DNA of 6,235 nt from an uncultured archaeon (lineage in GTDB: Archaea > Halobacteriota > Methanosarcinia > Methanosarcinales > Methanoperedenaceae): the NCBI GenBank assembly GCA_902386085.1, contig CABMIA010000172.1, forward strand, positions 1-6,235, given 5' to 3'. The notes beneath the pieces were generated by a model. That model did not search any database. It saw only the letters and a program-made list of their open reading frames with translations, and was not told the origin of the DNA. A program made the position numbers and the translations under genes. Positions 1 to 4,812 of the stretch are shown here, piece after piece (the stretch's first letter is position 1; every line of letters starts with the position of its first letter).

Positions 1-66
1 AAGTAAAAAGGACAATACTTGAACTCTGCGGGCAGTTCCCGATTCCCTACGAGTGAGGTTGCCTCG

Positions 67-945
67 ATGGAGCCGCTTCCCGAGGTCACAGACCCCCGCA
101 TAATAGACGGGAGGAAAATAGCGCAGGGTATTGAGGCTGAGGTCAAGAAAGAGGTAGAAAAATTCACTAACGAGCGTGGCATCAAACCTGCACTTGCAAC
201 TATACTCGTGGGAGAACATCCGCCTTCAAAGCTGTATGTGAAACTCAAGCACTGGGCATGCAAACGCGTGGGTATAGCCTCAGAAGATCACAAATTCCCG
301 CAGGAGACCGGGCAGGAAGAGATAATAGAATTGATCGAGACGCTGAACAGGAGACCTGAGATTCACGGTATTCTCGTGCAGTTGCCGCTGCCGAAACATA
401 TCGATGAACGTGAAGTGATGATGCGCATAGCGCCTGAGAAGGATGTGGATGGCTTCAACCCGCTTAACATGGGAAAAATGCTCATCGGGCGCGAGGGCTT
501 TGTGCCATGCACACCCAAGGGGATCATCCGTGCCCTGGAAGAATTCAATATCGACCCGCAGGGAAAGGAAGTGGTTGTGGTCGGGCACAGCAACGTTGTG
601 GGAAAGCCTGCTGCAATCATGCTCTTGAACCGCAATGCAACGGTCAGGATATGTCATATATTTACCAGAGACCTCAAAAGCCATACCAGGGAAGCTGATA
701 TTCTCATTGTGGCTACTGGGGTGCGCGGGCTCATCAAAGCCGACATGGTAAAAGAGGGCGCGATCGTGTTCGATGTAGGTATTACTTGGCAGGATGAGAG
801 GGTATATGGGGATGTGGATTTTGAGGGTGTCCTGCCCAGGGTGAGTTTGATCTCACCCGTACCTGGCGGCGTTGGGCCGATGACGATAGCGATACTGATG
901 GAGCACACGCTGATGGCTGCGAAATTGCAGAGCGGGGAAAAGTAA
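67..945 (+). CDS. folD: Bifunctional methylene-H4folate dehydrogenase / methenyl-H4folate cyclohydrolase
   Basis: FolD is a cytosolic enzyme that oxidises 5,10-methylene-H4folate to methenyl- and then 10-formyl-H4folate, or runs in reverse. The 292-residue product has the usual family length. Visible signatures are the catalytic Tyr57/Lys61 pair in SKLYVKLK, Gln105 in GILVQLPLP, Asp128 in EKDVDGF, the PCTPKG segment near 147-152, a Rossmann-type segment around 169-180, and the C-terminal PVPGGVGPMT motif at 264-273. The start is placed at the ATG at 67 because GAGGT (55-59) lies 7 nt upstream. An in-frame TTG at 19 would add 16 residues that I do not recognise as part of the family. Two cofactor-pocket residues deviate: His174 replaces the Arg of the GRS motif, and Ile198 replaces the Ser of CHS (see findings). 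thyA follows on the same strand after 122 bp, which fits use of methylene-H4folate for dTMP synthesis. Confidence 0.96.
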   Translation: MEPLPEVTDPRIIDGRKIAQGIEAEVKKEVEKFTNERGIKPALATILVGEHPPSKLYVKLKHWACKRVGIASEDHKFPQETGQEEIIELIETLNRRPEIHGILVQLPLPKHIDEREVMMRIAPEKDVDGFNPLNMGKMLIGREGFVPCTPKGIIRALEEFNIDPQGKEVVVVGHSNVVGKPAAIMLLNRNATVRICHIFTRDLKSHTREADILIVATGVRGLIKADMVKEGAIVFDVGITWQDERVYGDVDFEGVLPRVSLISPVPGGVGPMTIAILMEHTLMAAKLQSGEK

Positions 946-956
946 TATAAAATCGA
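944..956 (+). promoter_or_regulatory. Possible TATA element upstream of thyA
   Basis: An AATATAAAATCG stretch directly follows the folD stop codon. Initiation about 25 nt later, near 975, would give thyA a leader of roughly 90 nt. A weaker TTTAATCTTATG at 998-1009 is an alternative. thyA may instead be read through from folD, so this is tentative. Confidence 0.3.
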
Positions 957-1067
957 ATTTATCCATTCATCCGGTCTTCATAATCGTTAACCTTTAATCT
1001 TATGCCCACAAAGAATGGTGAATAAATAGTGATACGAAGGAGCAAGTTTAACTCAGGAGTACTGGCT

Positions 1068-1757
1068 ATGAAATATCCTCCCACTAACCTTATTAATGCC
1101 GCAGGGCTTGCCGATGCTTGGGCGCAGGCTGTGAATTTTGTAATGAAGCATGGCATGGAGATAAAGACCGAATACGGTCCGATGTCAAAGGACATCTGTT
1201 CAGTCATCGAGATCAATGAACCGTATCTTGAGCCCATGCTGCATCCCCAGTTCCCGACAAAAGAGATGCATGTCAGGGAATACCTCAGGCAGTGGGAAAG
1301 AGGTTATGACTGGAAAAAGCAGGGTTTTGAGTACAATTATATGGACAGGCTGATAAACTACCCCTCACGAAACCAGGACGTGGATCAGCTTAAGGCGATA
1401 AAAGACCTCCTGCCAAAGGGCGTCTCGCGCAGGCGGCAGGCGATAACCTGGATTCCGGAGCGCGATCTTTTCGTGAATGAAGACCAGCCCTGCCTTCAGA
1501 GGCTCTGGGTTCGGGCGCTGGGTGACGGGAATGCCGAGATGCATTGCATGTGGCGCTCGCGAGACCTGTATGCCGCATGGAATAGCAATATGGTAGGACT
1601 GCTCACTATGATCAAACACGAGGTGCTCGATCCCAATAACCTGAAACTTGTCAAGGTCGTGGATTTCTGCAATTCGCTGCATATCTATGAAGCCGACTGG
1701 GAAGCGGCATCCAAAGTCAAACCACTGCCGAAAAGCCCGCAGATGATGAGATATTGA
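1068..1757 (+). CDS. thyA: Archaeal-type thymidylate synthase
   Basis: Thymidylate synthase methylates dUMP to dTMP using a methylene-pterin. The 229-residue product is shorter than the bacterial enzyme of about 264 residues, as is usual for archaeal ThyA. Visible are the nucleophile Cys142 in PCLQ, the RSRD block at 163-166 (equivalent to the phosphate-binding RSxD), Asn174 eight residues after that Asp, and His205-x-Tyr207 (the dUMP ribose contacts). An RRR cluster at 121-123 precedes the active-site Cys. The ATG at 1068 is chosen over an in-frame GTG at 1029 because AGGAG (1055-1059) sits 8 nt upstream of the ATG. The archaeal family has PCL where bacterial enzymes have PCH. Its position behind folD suggests methylene-H4folate as C1 donor rather than methylene-H4MPT, which is inference. 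The stop is only 7 bp from the stop of the convergent WYL-like gene. Confidence 0.94.
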   Translation: MKYPPTNLINAAGLADAWAQAVNFVMKHGMEIKTEYGPMSKDICSVIEINEPYLEPMLHPQFPTKEMHVREYLRQWERGYDWKKQGFEYNYMDRLINYPSRNQDVDQLKAIKDLLPKGVSRRRQAITWIPERDLFVNEDQPCLQRLWVRALGDGNAEMHCMWRSRDLYAAWNSNMVGLLTMIKHEVLDPNNLKLVKVVDFCNSLHIYEADWEAASKVKPLPKSPQMMRY

Positions 1758-1764
1758 GACATCC

Positions 1765-2058
1765 TCACACATGGCAATAGATTATGGTCATTAAAGGGTC
1801 ATCGGGATTGTAGCCAGGTCTGACAGCATAGAAGTGTTTATCCGTAATTCTAAGACCTGATATCCCGGAAACCCGGAACATCTTCCATCCTGAATGAATA
1901 CCTGATATGCTATACCCGATAATTTGGTAGCCTCTCAGCACTTCATTACCTGCGGCAGTTGCTCCATGGCAGAAAGGTTCTACTGTGCGGGAACCACCAT
2001 TATAATCAAAGCTGATAGTTTGTTTAGACCGTATTGCAGAGCATATCGCCGGGTTCAT
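1765..2058 (-). CDS. Small WYL-like domain protein, function unknown
   Basis: This is a 97-residue protein that seems real although nearly the whole stretch could look intergenic. It starts with an I-C-S-A-I-R segment and continues with the strand-like ISFDYNGGSRTVEPF. Then come GNEVLRGYQIIGYS (38-51), GWKMFRV (57-63) and RPGYNPDD (80-87). The pattern of Y-x-G-G-x-R-x-V-E-P, then G-x-x-x-L-R-x-Y-Q, then W-K-x-F-R resembles the core of WYL-type ligand or nucleic-acid sensing domains, here without a DNA-binding domain. Small stand-alone proteins with this pattern occur in bacteria and archaea without a fixed role. There is no Shine-Dalgarno sequence before the ATG, but a TATA-like element sits about 30 nt upstream, so the mRNA is probably leaderless. 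The gene is convergent with thyA (7 bp gap) and divergent from endonuclease V (59 bp gap). The WYL assignment is from memory of the family pattern and is moderate. Confidence 0.68.
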   Translation of the reverse strand: MNPAICSAIRSKQTISFDYNGGSRTVEPFCHGATAAGNEVLRGYQIIGYSISGIHSGWKMFRVSGISGLRITDKHFYAVRPGYNPDDPLMTIIYCHV

Positions 2059-2080
2059 ATGTTCTATTTCGTTGTTAATG

Positions 2081-2095
2081 TTGATATTTATTAAG
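2081..2095. promoter_or_regulatory. Shared TATA-like core between two divergent genes
   Basis: The only strongly AT-rich block in the 59-bp gap reads TTGATATTTATTAAG on plus and CTTAATAAATATCAA on minus. Its centre (about 2088) is 30 nt from each start codon, 2058 on minus and 2118 on plus. Neither gene has a Shine-Dalgarno sequence, so both transcripts would be leaderless or nearly so. This is inferred from spacing alone. Confidence 0.45.
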
Positions 2096-2117
2096 ATGCA
2101 AAGTCCTTAATGAGCAT

Positions 2118-2789
2118 ATGCCCACTCTATCCGATTTCTTTCCTGCCGATCATTCAAGGGAATCGCTCCTGGCGGCTCAGGAACTTGTCGCTGAAAGAGT
2201 AATCACTAAAGATGATTTCAATGAGCTTCAGCTTATTGGAGGAGTGGACCAGGCGTTTATGGACGACAAGATCATCTCAGGTATTATTGTCATGGACTAC
2301 AATTCACTTGAAGTAGTGGAACGCGTCCATTCCATAGAGCCTTTAAGTTATCCATATATTCCCATATTCCTGAGCTTTCGTGAAGGCCCCGCCATTGTAA
2401 GTGCCTTTAAGAAGTTAGGAACGGCGCCGGATATCCTGATGGTTGACGGTGCAGGGTTCAATCATCCCCGCAGCGCGGGTATCGCAACGCATCTCGGAGT
2501 GGCGCTGGATGTGCCGACCATAGGCATTACGAAAAAGATACTTTGCGGAGAAGGCACCGAACCTTCGCTGGTTGGCGAAGCTGCACAACTTTTCTATAAA
2601 AATGGCCAGATTGGATGGCTGCTAAAATCCAGCCAGAGGAGCAGGCCAATTATAGTGGCGCCAGGACACAGGGTTTCACTTGATAGTTCACTTTCCATCG
2701 TGAAGTCATGCCTTCGGGGCCATAAACTTCCCGAGCCTGTAAGGCTTGCGCATGAATATGCTAATGAATTGAAGATATCTCTACTTTAA
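2118..2789 (+). CDS. nfi: Endonuclease V (deoxyinosine 3' endonuclease)
   Basis: Endonuclease V nicks DNA one nucleotide 3' of deoxyinosine, starting repair of deaminated adenine; some homologues act on inosine in RNA. The 223-residue length matches the single-domain family. The full catalytic set is present at positions close to the Thermotoga maritima enzyme: Asp44 in GGVDQAF, Tyr80 and Glu89 in YIPIFLSFREG, Asp110 and His116 in VDGAGFNHP, Lys139/140 in GITKK, and His212 in RLAHEY. PGHRVSLD (182-189) is also typical. Two motif positions are unusual: Ile83 where I expect Gly in YIPG, and Ala112 where I expect His in DGHG. No ribosome site precedes the ATG, and the TATA-like core is about 30 nt away, so a leaderless mRNA is likely. 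The last 9 nt overlap the end of the opposing nitroreductase gene. Confidence 0.95.
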   Translation: MPTLSDFFPADHSRESLLAAQELVAERVITKDDFNELQLIGGVDQAFMDDKIISGIIVMDYNSLEVVERVHSIEPLSYPYIPIFLSFREGPAIVSAFKKLGTAPDILMVDGAGFNHPRSAGIATHLGVALDVPTIGITKKILCGEGTEPSLVGEAAQLFYKNGQIGWLLKSSQRSRPIIVAPGHRVSLDSSLSIVKSCLRGHKLPEPVRLAHEYANELKISLL

Positions 2790-3356
2790 CCATATCACCT
2801 GGGGCTCGCTTCTTTCAGGTAATGCGGTCTTGCCTTTCGGATATCCGAATATCAGGGGCGCAACTTCTTTATAACCTTCTGGCGCGCCCAGTTCTTTCAA
2901 TAGTTCTTCGTTCATGAGTGCAGGGAGGAGGCCGCCGATCCAGCAGCTTCCGATACCCCTGGAATGGGCTGCCAGCATCATGTTCTGTGCTGCCATCGAA
3001 CAGTCAAAATCAACGGTTACTGCGGCTTTGTTGCCAAGGATTATCACAAGCACGGGGGCATTATAGAACATGTCGGTGCCTTTAGTTTTCAGGAAGAGAA
3101 GGAAATTTTTTGTTTTTGGAGAGGCGTCTTTAAATGGTTCAAGCAGCGGGATCATGGATTTCTTTCCGCTTTCCGAGAGCTTGCGCAACGTGTCCCGGTT
3201 TTTTATCACTAAAAAACTCCACGGCTGCATATTAAAACCTGAAGGGGCGTACCTGGCGCAATCGATAAGGAACTCGATATCTTTATCCGGAACCTGATCT
3301 TCCTTATATTCTCGCACGCTGCGCCGTGTCTTGATCACTTCGATGATGTCTTTCAT
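2781..3356 (-). CDS. Nitroreductase-family FMN oxidoreductase
   Basis: This is a flavin-dependent NAD(P)H oxidoreductase of the nitroreductase superfamily; the physiological substrate cannot be told from sequence. The 191-residue protein opens with a family-typical TRRSVREY (10-17), probably contacting FMN phosphate. It continues with ARYAPSGFNMQPWSF (34-48), the AAQNMMLAAHSRGIGSCWIGG block (122-142, FMN isoalloxazine region) and ends with PLIFGYPKG. The ATG at 3356 is preferred over an in-frame GTG at 3365: the AGGTG containing that GTG (3363-3367) lies 6 nt before the ATG and matches the archaeal anti-Shine-Dalgarno sequence. A TATA-like CTTATATC lies at 3414-3421. The insert of about 45 residues rich in Lys and Phe (63-100) is typical of small archaeal and clostridial members. 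It is convergent with endonuclease V, sharing 9 nt. Confidence 0.93.
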   Translation of the reverse strand: MKDIIEVIKTRRSVREYKEDQVPDKDIEFLIDCARYAPSGFNMQPWSFLVIKNRDTLRKLSESGKKSMIPLLEPFKDASPKTKNFLLFLKTKGTDMFYNAPVLVIILGNKAAVTVDFDCSMAAQNMMLAAHSRGIGSCWIGGLLPALMNEELLKELGAPEGYKEVAPLIFGYPKGKTALPERSEPQVIWLK

Positions 3357-3413
3357 GCTAACCACCTGCGATCATTGATAAGCCTTGATTTGAGTTATAG
3401 TTTTCCATCAAAT

Positions 3414-3421
3414 GATATAAG
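3414..3421 (-). promoter_or_regulatory. TATA-like element for the nitroreductase gene
   Basis: CTTATATC on the minus strand, about 60 nt before the ATG at 3356. Initiation near 3391 would leave a leader of about 35 nt containing the AGGTG ribosome site. Confidence 0.4.
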
Positions 3422-3503
3422 CCTGCCTCCGGAACTCACCCTGGCGGTCACATTATTGTTATCAACAATGAATATGCGTTTGTGTATCGATACTATTCAT
3501 TCA

Positions 3504-3574
3504 GGTTGGCGAAAGTCTCCCATAATAATTTGGCTCAACATGTATACCCTCGACGTTCTTTTTTTTCGCCAACC
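3504..3574. repeat. 11-bp inverted repeat with 49-bp spacer
   Basis: GGTTGGCGAAA at 3504-3514 is the exact reverse complement of TTTCGCCAACC at 3564-3574. The right arm is embedded in the T8 tract that begins repeat copy 1. Copy 2 keeps the T8-CGCCAAC part (3839-3853) but has no matching left arm, only a weak GCGAATGCCTC at 3779-3789. It could be a long-loop hairpin or the terminal repeats of a vestigial mobile fragment; no transposase is present. Confidence 0.55.
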
Positions 3575-3740
3575 CCTCTCTTAATATTTAAGGGCTACGA
3601 AAGATATCATTTCTGATAATAATTATGAGTACAATTATTATTTATATGCGTAAATATATATACTGAACCGTTGTATTTATGATTAGTGGATAGAGATAGG
3701 ATTCCGCGCTCCCAGGAGTGGGAGTGGGCCTCCTCTCATC
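3524..3740 (+). repeat. Tandem duplication, copy 1 (about 217 bp)
   Basis: Aligned to copy 2 at an offset of 280 bp. The left part (3524-3630) is diverged, with shared islands: TGG-TCA, TCGA, a T8 run followed by CGCCAAC, CTCTC, and TTCTGAT. From 3631 to 3740 the copies are nearly identical, differing by about ten substitutions plus two compensating 2-nt indels around the ATTCCGCG block. The gradient of conservation suggests selection on the 3' half, not just recent duplication. Confidence 0.85.
3636..3662 (+). promoter_or_regulatory. TATA-type promoter of repeat copy 1
   Basis: Two overlapping candidates, TTTATATG at 3641-3648 and TAAATATATATA at 3651-3662, lie in a context conserved with copy 2. 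Expected initiation is between about 3670 and 3690. The spacer GAACCGTTGTAT is also conserved in copy 2, which is more than a bare TATA box requires. Confidence 0.5.
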
Positions 3741-3758
3741 CTTACAGCAACGTTTTTT
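3683..3758 (+). ncRNA. Putative small RNA 1 (copy 1)
   Basis: Boundaries are inferred: the start from the TATA element about 25 nt upstream, the end from the T6 run at 3753-3758. The sequence can fold. GGATAGAG (3688-3695) pairs with CTCT (3733-3736) and ATCC (3738-3741) around one bulged C. CGCTCCCA (3707-3714) pairs with TGGGAGTG (3719-3726) around a GGAG tetraloop. The transcript would contain an SD-like AGGAG and, further on, an anti-SD-like CCTCCT (3729-3734). No C/D or H/ACA box pattern is convincing and it is not a tRNA. It does not match an RNA family I can name. The alternative is that only a promoter or protein-binding region is duplicated. Confidence 0.42.
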
Positions 3759-3804
3759 CAGCAAGGCTACCCGGGCCCGCGAATGCCTCTGCAAAGTTCA
3801 GATC

Positions 3805-4020
3805 ACTATAATTGGTTCATTGCTAACCATCGAGCGGCTTTTTTTTCGCCAACAGCCTCTCAAAATCCATTCGGGCCGCCAAATTATTATTTCTGATCAT
3901 CATCATAAGCACAATTATTATTTATATGCCTAAATATATATACCGAACCGTTGTATATGTAATTAGTGGATAGAGAATCAGGATTCCGCGCCCAGGAGTG
4001 GGAGTGGGCCTCCTCTCCTC
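3805..4020 (+). repeat. Tandem duplication, copy 2 (about 216 bp)
   Basis: Second copy of the unit at 3524-3740, period 280 bp, with its best-conserved part at 3911-4020. The 64 bp separating the copies (3741-3804) are GC-richer and not clearly repeated. The left boundary is soft because similarity fades. Confidence 0.85.
3916..3942 (+). promoter_or_regulatory. TATA-type promoter of repeat copy 2
   Basis: TTTATATG at 3921-3928 and TAAATATATATA at 3931-3942 repeat the copy 1 element, with one substitution before TAAAT, followed by the conserved GAACCGTTGTAT. Confidence 0.5.
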
Positions 4021-4044
4021 TTTTCTTCTATGTGATTATTTTTT
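3963..4044 (+). ncRNA. Putative small RNA 2 (copy 2)
   Basis: Same inferred design as the copy 1 RNA, ending at the T6 run 4039-4044, 33 nt before the end of the convergent hypB. The outer pairing differs in sequence: TAGAGAA (3971-3977) can pair with TTC (4023-4025) and TCTA (4027-4030) around one bulged T. The apical part can form GCCCA (3990-3994) with TGGGC (4005-4009), or CCCA with TGGG around GGAG. The loop and right strand, from AGGAGTGGG through CCTCCTCTC, are kept unchanged. Existence as an RNA is inference. Confidence 0.4.
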
Positions 4045-4077
4045 GAGCTTGCAAAACATTGCTTTCGGAGCTTCTTA

Positions 4078-4764
4078 TTATTTCTGGTAACTGTGAGCCA
4101 ACCTGTGCTGCCCATGAGATTTTTTTACAAAATCCAGCCACCCGGGAAAACCTTCCCCGCTCTTAAGGCTCATCTTCAGCACCTGTATCCCGGGATTGAT
4201 GGTATGCGCATCCTGCACCATTTTATCGGCACTGGCGTTTACAGCCTCTGCAATATCAATTTTATTTACGATGATAAGGTCAGCGCTTGCGAAGATGAGA
4301 GGATGCTTTTCCACGATATCATCACCTTCGCTTACACTTACAATCACGACACGTTCATGCTCCCCAAGTTCGTAATCTGTGGGGCAGATCAGATTTCCCA
4401 CATTCTCTATGAACAGGAGGTCTATGGAGTCCAGGGGCAGGCTTTCAAGCCCGTGCCCGACCAGATGAGCATCCAGATGGCATTCCTTCCCGGTGTTCAA
4501 TCCGATAGCCGGGATCCCGTATTTTTCAAACCTGGCAGCGTCGATGCGCGCAATAACATCCCCTGCAATGGCACCTATCCTGTATTTGTCGCCAAGGCGC
4601 TCGATGGTTTTCTCAATCAAGAGTGTCTTACCTGAACCAATAGCCCCCATTATGTTAAATGCAGTAATGCCATAGCTGTCAAGATTATTGCGGTTTTTTC
4701 GTGCGATCTCTGTGTTTGCTTCAAGAACATCATAATCTATGGGAACTTCAGCTATCTTGTGCAT
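4078..4764 (-). CDS. hypB: Hydrogenase nickel-incorporation GTPase HypB
   Basis: HypB is a cytosolic SIMIBI-class GTPase that, with HypA, loads nickel into [NiFe]-hydrogenase precursors. The 228-residue protein has the Walker A GAIGSGKT (40-47), Asp69 in AGDV, the metal motif ECHLDAH with Cys95 and His96, the Walker B-like FIENVGNLICP (118-128) with Cys127, and the guanine-specificity motif NKID (167-170). Cys95, His96 and Cys127 fall at the same numbers as the dimer-interface metal ligands known for Methanocaldococcus jannaschii HypB. There is no N-terminal His-rich nickel store, as is usual in archaea. No hypA, hypC or hydrogenase subunit is in the window, so the client is unknown; other nickel enzymes such as CO dehydrogenase are possible. 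It lies 48 bp downstream of ftr on the same strand and has its own TATA-like element, with no Shine-Dalgarno sequence. Confidence 0.96.
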   Translation of the reverse strand: MHKIAEVPIDYDVLEANTEIARKNRNNLDSYGITAFNIMGAIGSGKTLLIEKTIERLGDKYRIGAIAGDVIARIDAARFEKYGIPAIGLNTGKECHLDAHLVGHGLESLPLDSIDLLFIENVGNLICPTDYELGEHERVVIVSVSEGDDIVEKHPLIFASADLIIVNKIDIAEAVNASADKMVQDAHTINPGIQVLKMSLKSGEGFPGWLDFVKKSHGQHRLAHSYQK

Positions 4765-4790
4765 TTTGATGATGAAAAAGAGACAAAGGG

Positions 4791-4799
4791 ATATTTAAA
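4791..4799 (-). promoter_or_regulatory. TATA-like element in the ftr-hypB gap
   Basis: TTTAAATAT on the minus strand, centred about 30 nt from the hypB ATG at 4764. Initiation would fall at roughly 4769, giving an almost leaderless hypB mRNA; this agrees with the lack of a ribosome site. Read-through from ftr is also possible. Confidence 0.45.
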
Positions 4800-4812
4800 C
4801 CCTCTGACTGCT

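Larger units (their letters stand above)
3357..4077. other. Intergenic region of about 720 bp with a tandem duplication, no credible protein gene
   Basis: Short open frames exist on the plus strand at 3375-3584 and 3718-3933, but neither has a ribosome site or a recognisable domain, and both run across repeat boundaries. The region is AT-rich with T-runs at 3559-3566, 3753-3758, 3839-3846 and 4039-4044. Its contents are listed as separate entries: the nitroreductase promoter, a long-range inverted repeat, two repeat copies, two promoter elements and two putative small RNAs. Confidence 0.7.

Noticed and set aside
1..18. Possible end of an upstream gene (TAA at 4-6)
   Set aside because: Only two codons are visible, so nothing can be supported.
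26..36. CTGCGGGCAGT shared with 6147-6157 near another start
   Set aside because: An 11-mer match between two sites in 6 kb is expected by chance, and the flanks do not align.
19..66. N-terminal extension of FolD from the TTG at 19
   Set aside because: The 16 added residues are not family-like, while the ATG at 67 has a well-spaced GAGGT.
280..684. Open frame of 134 codons on minus within folD
   Set aside because: Antisense shadow of FolD; the composition (His, Phe and Leu rich, no motif) is typical of non-coding frames.
1365..1772. Open frame of 135 codons on minus within thyA
   Set aside because: Antisense shadow of ThyA; it would also overlap the WYL-like gene on the same strand.
3375..3584. 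Small open frame ending LFFRQPLS
   Set aside because: No ribosome site and it crosses the repeat boundary. The similar LFFRQQPL end in the frame at 3718-3933 comes from the duplicated T8-CGCCAAC DNA, not from protein conservation.
3741..3830. Possible tRNA-like segment (GTTCAGATC resembles a T-loop)
   Set aside because: No acceptor stem, anticodon arm or D-arm could be paired around it.
3718..3933. Small open frame across the two repeat copies
   Set aside because: It starts inside the putative RNA block and ends inside the second promoter, with low-complexity His/Tyr sequence at its end, so it is not credible as a protein.
4093..4635. Open frame of 180 codons on plus, antisense to hypB
   Set aside because: It is the exact antisense of a clearly conserved HypB, has no ribosome site and shows no domain.
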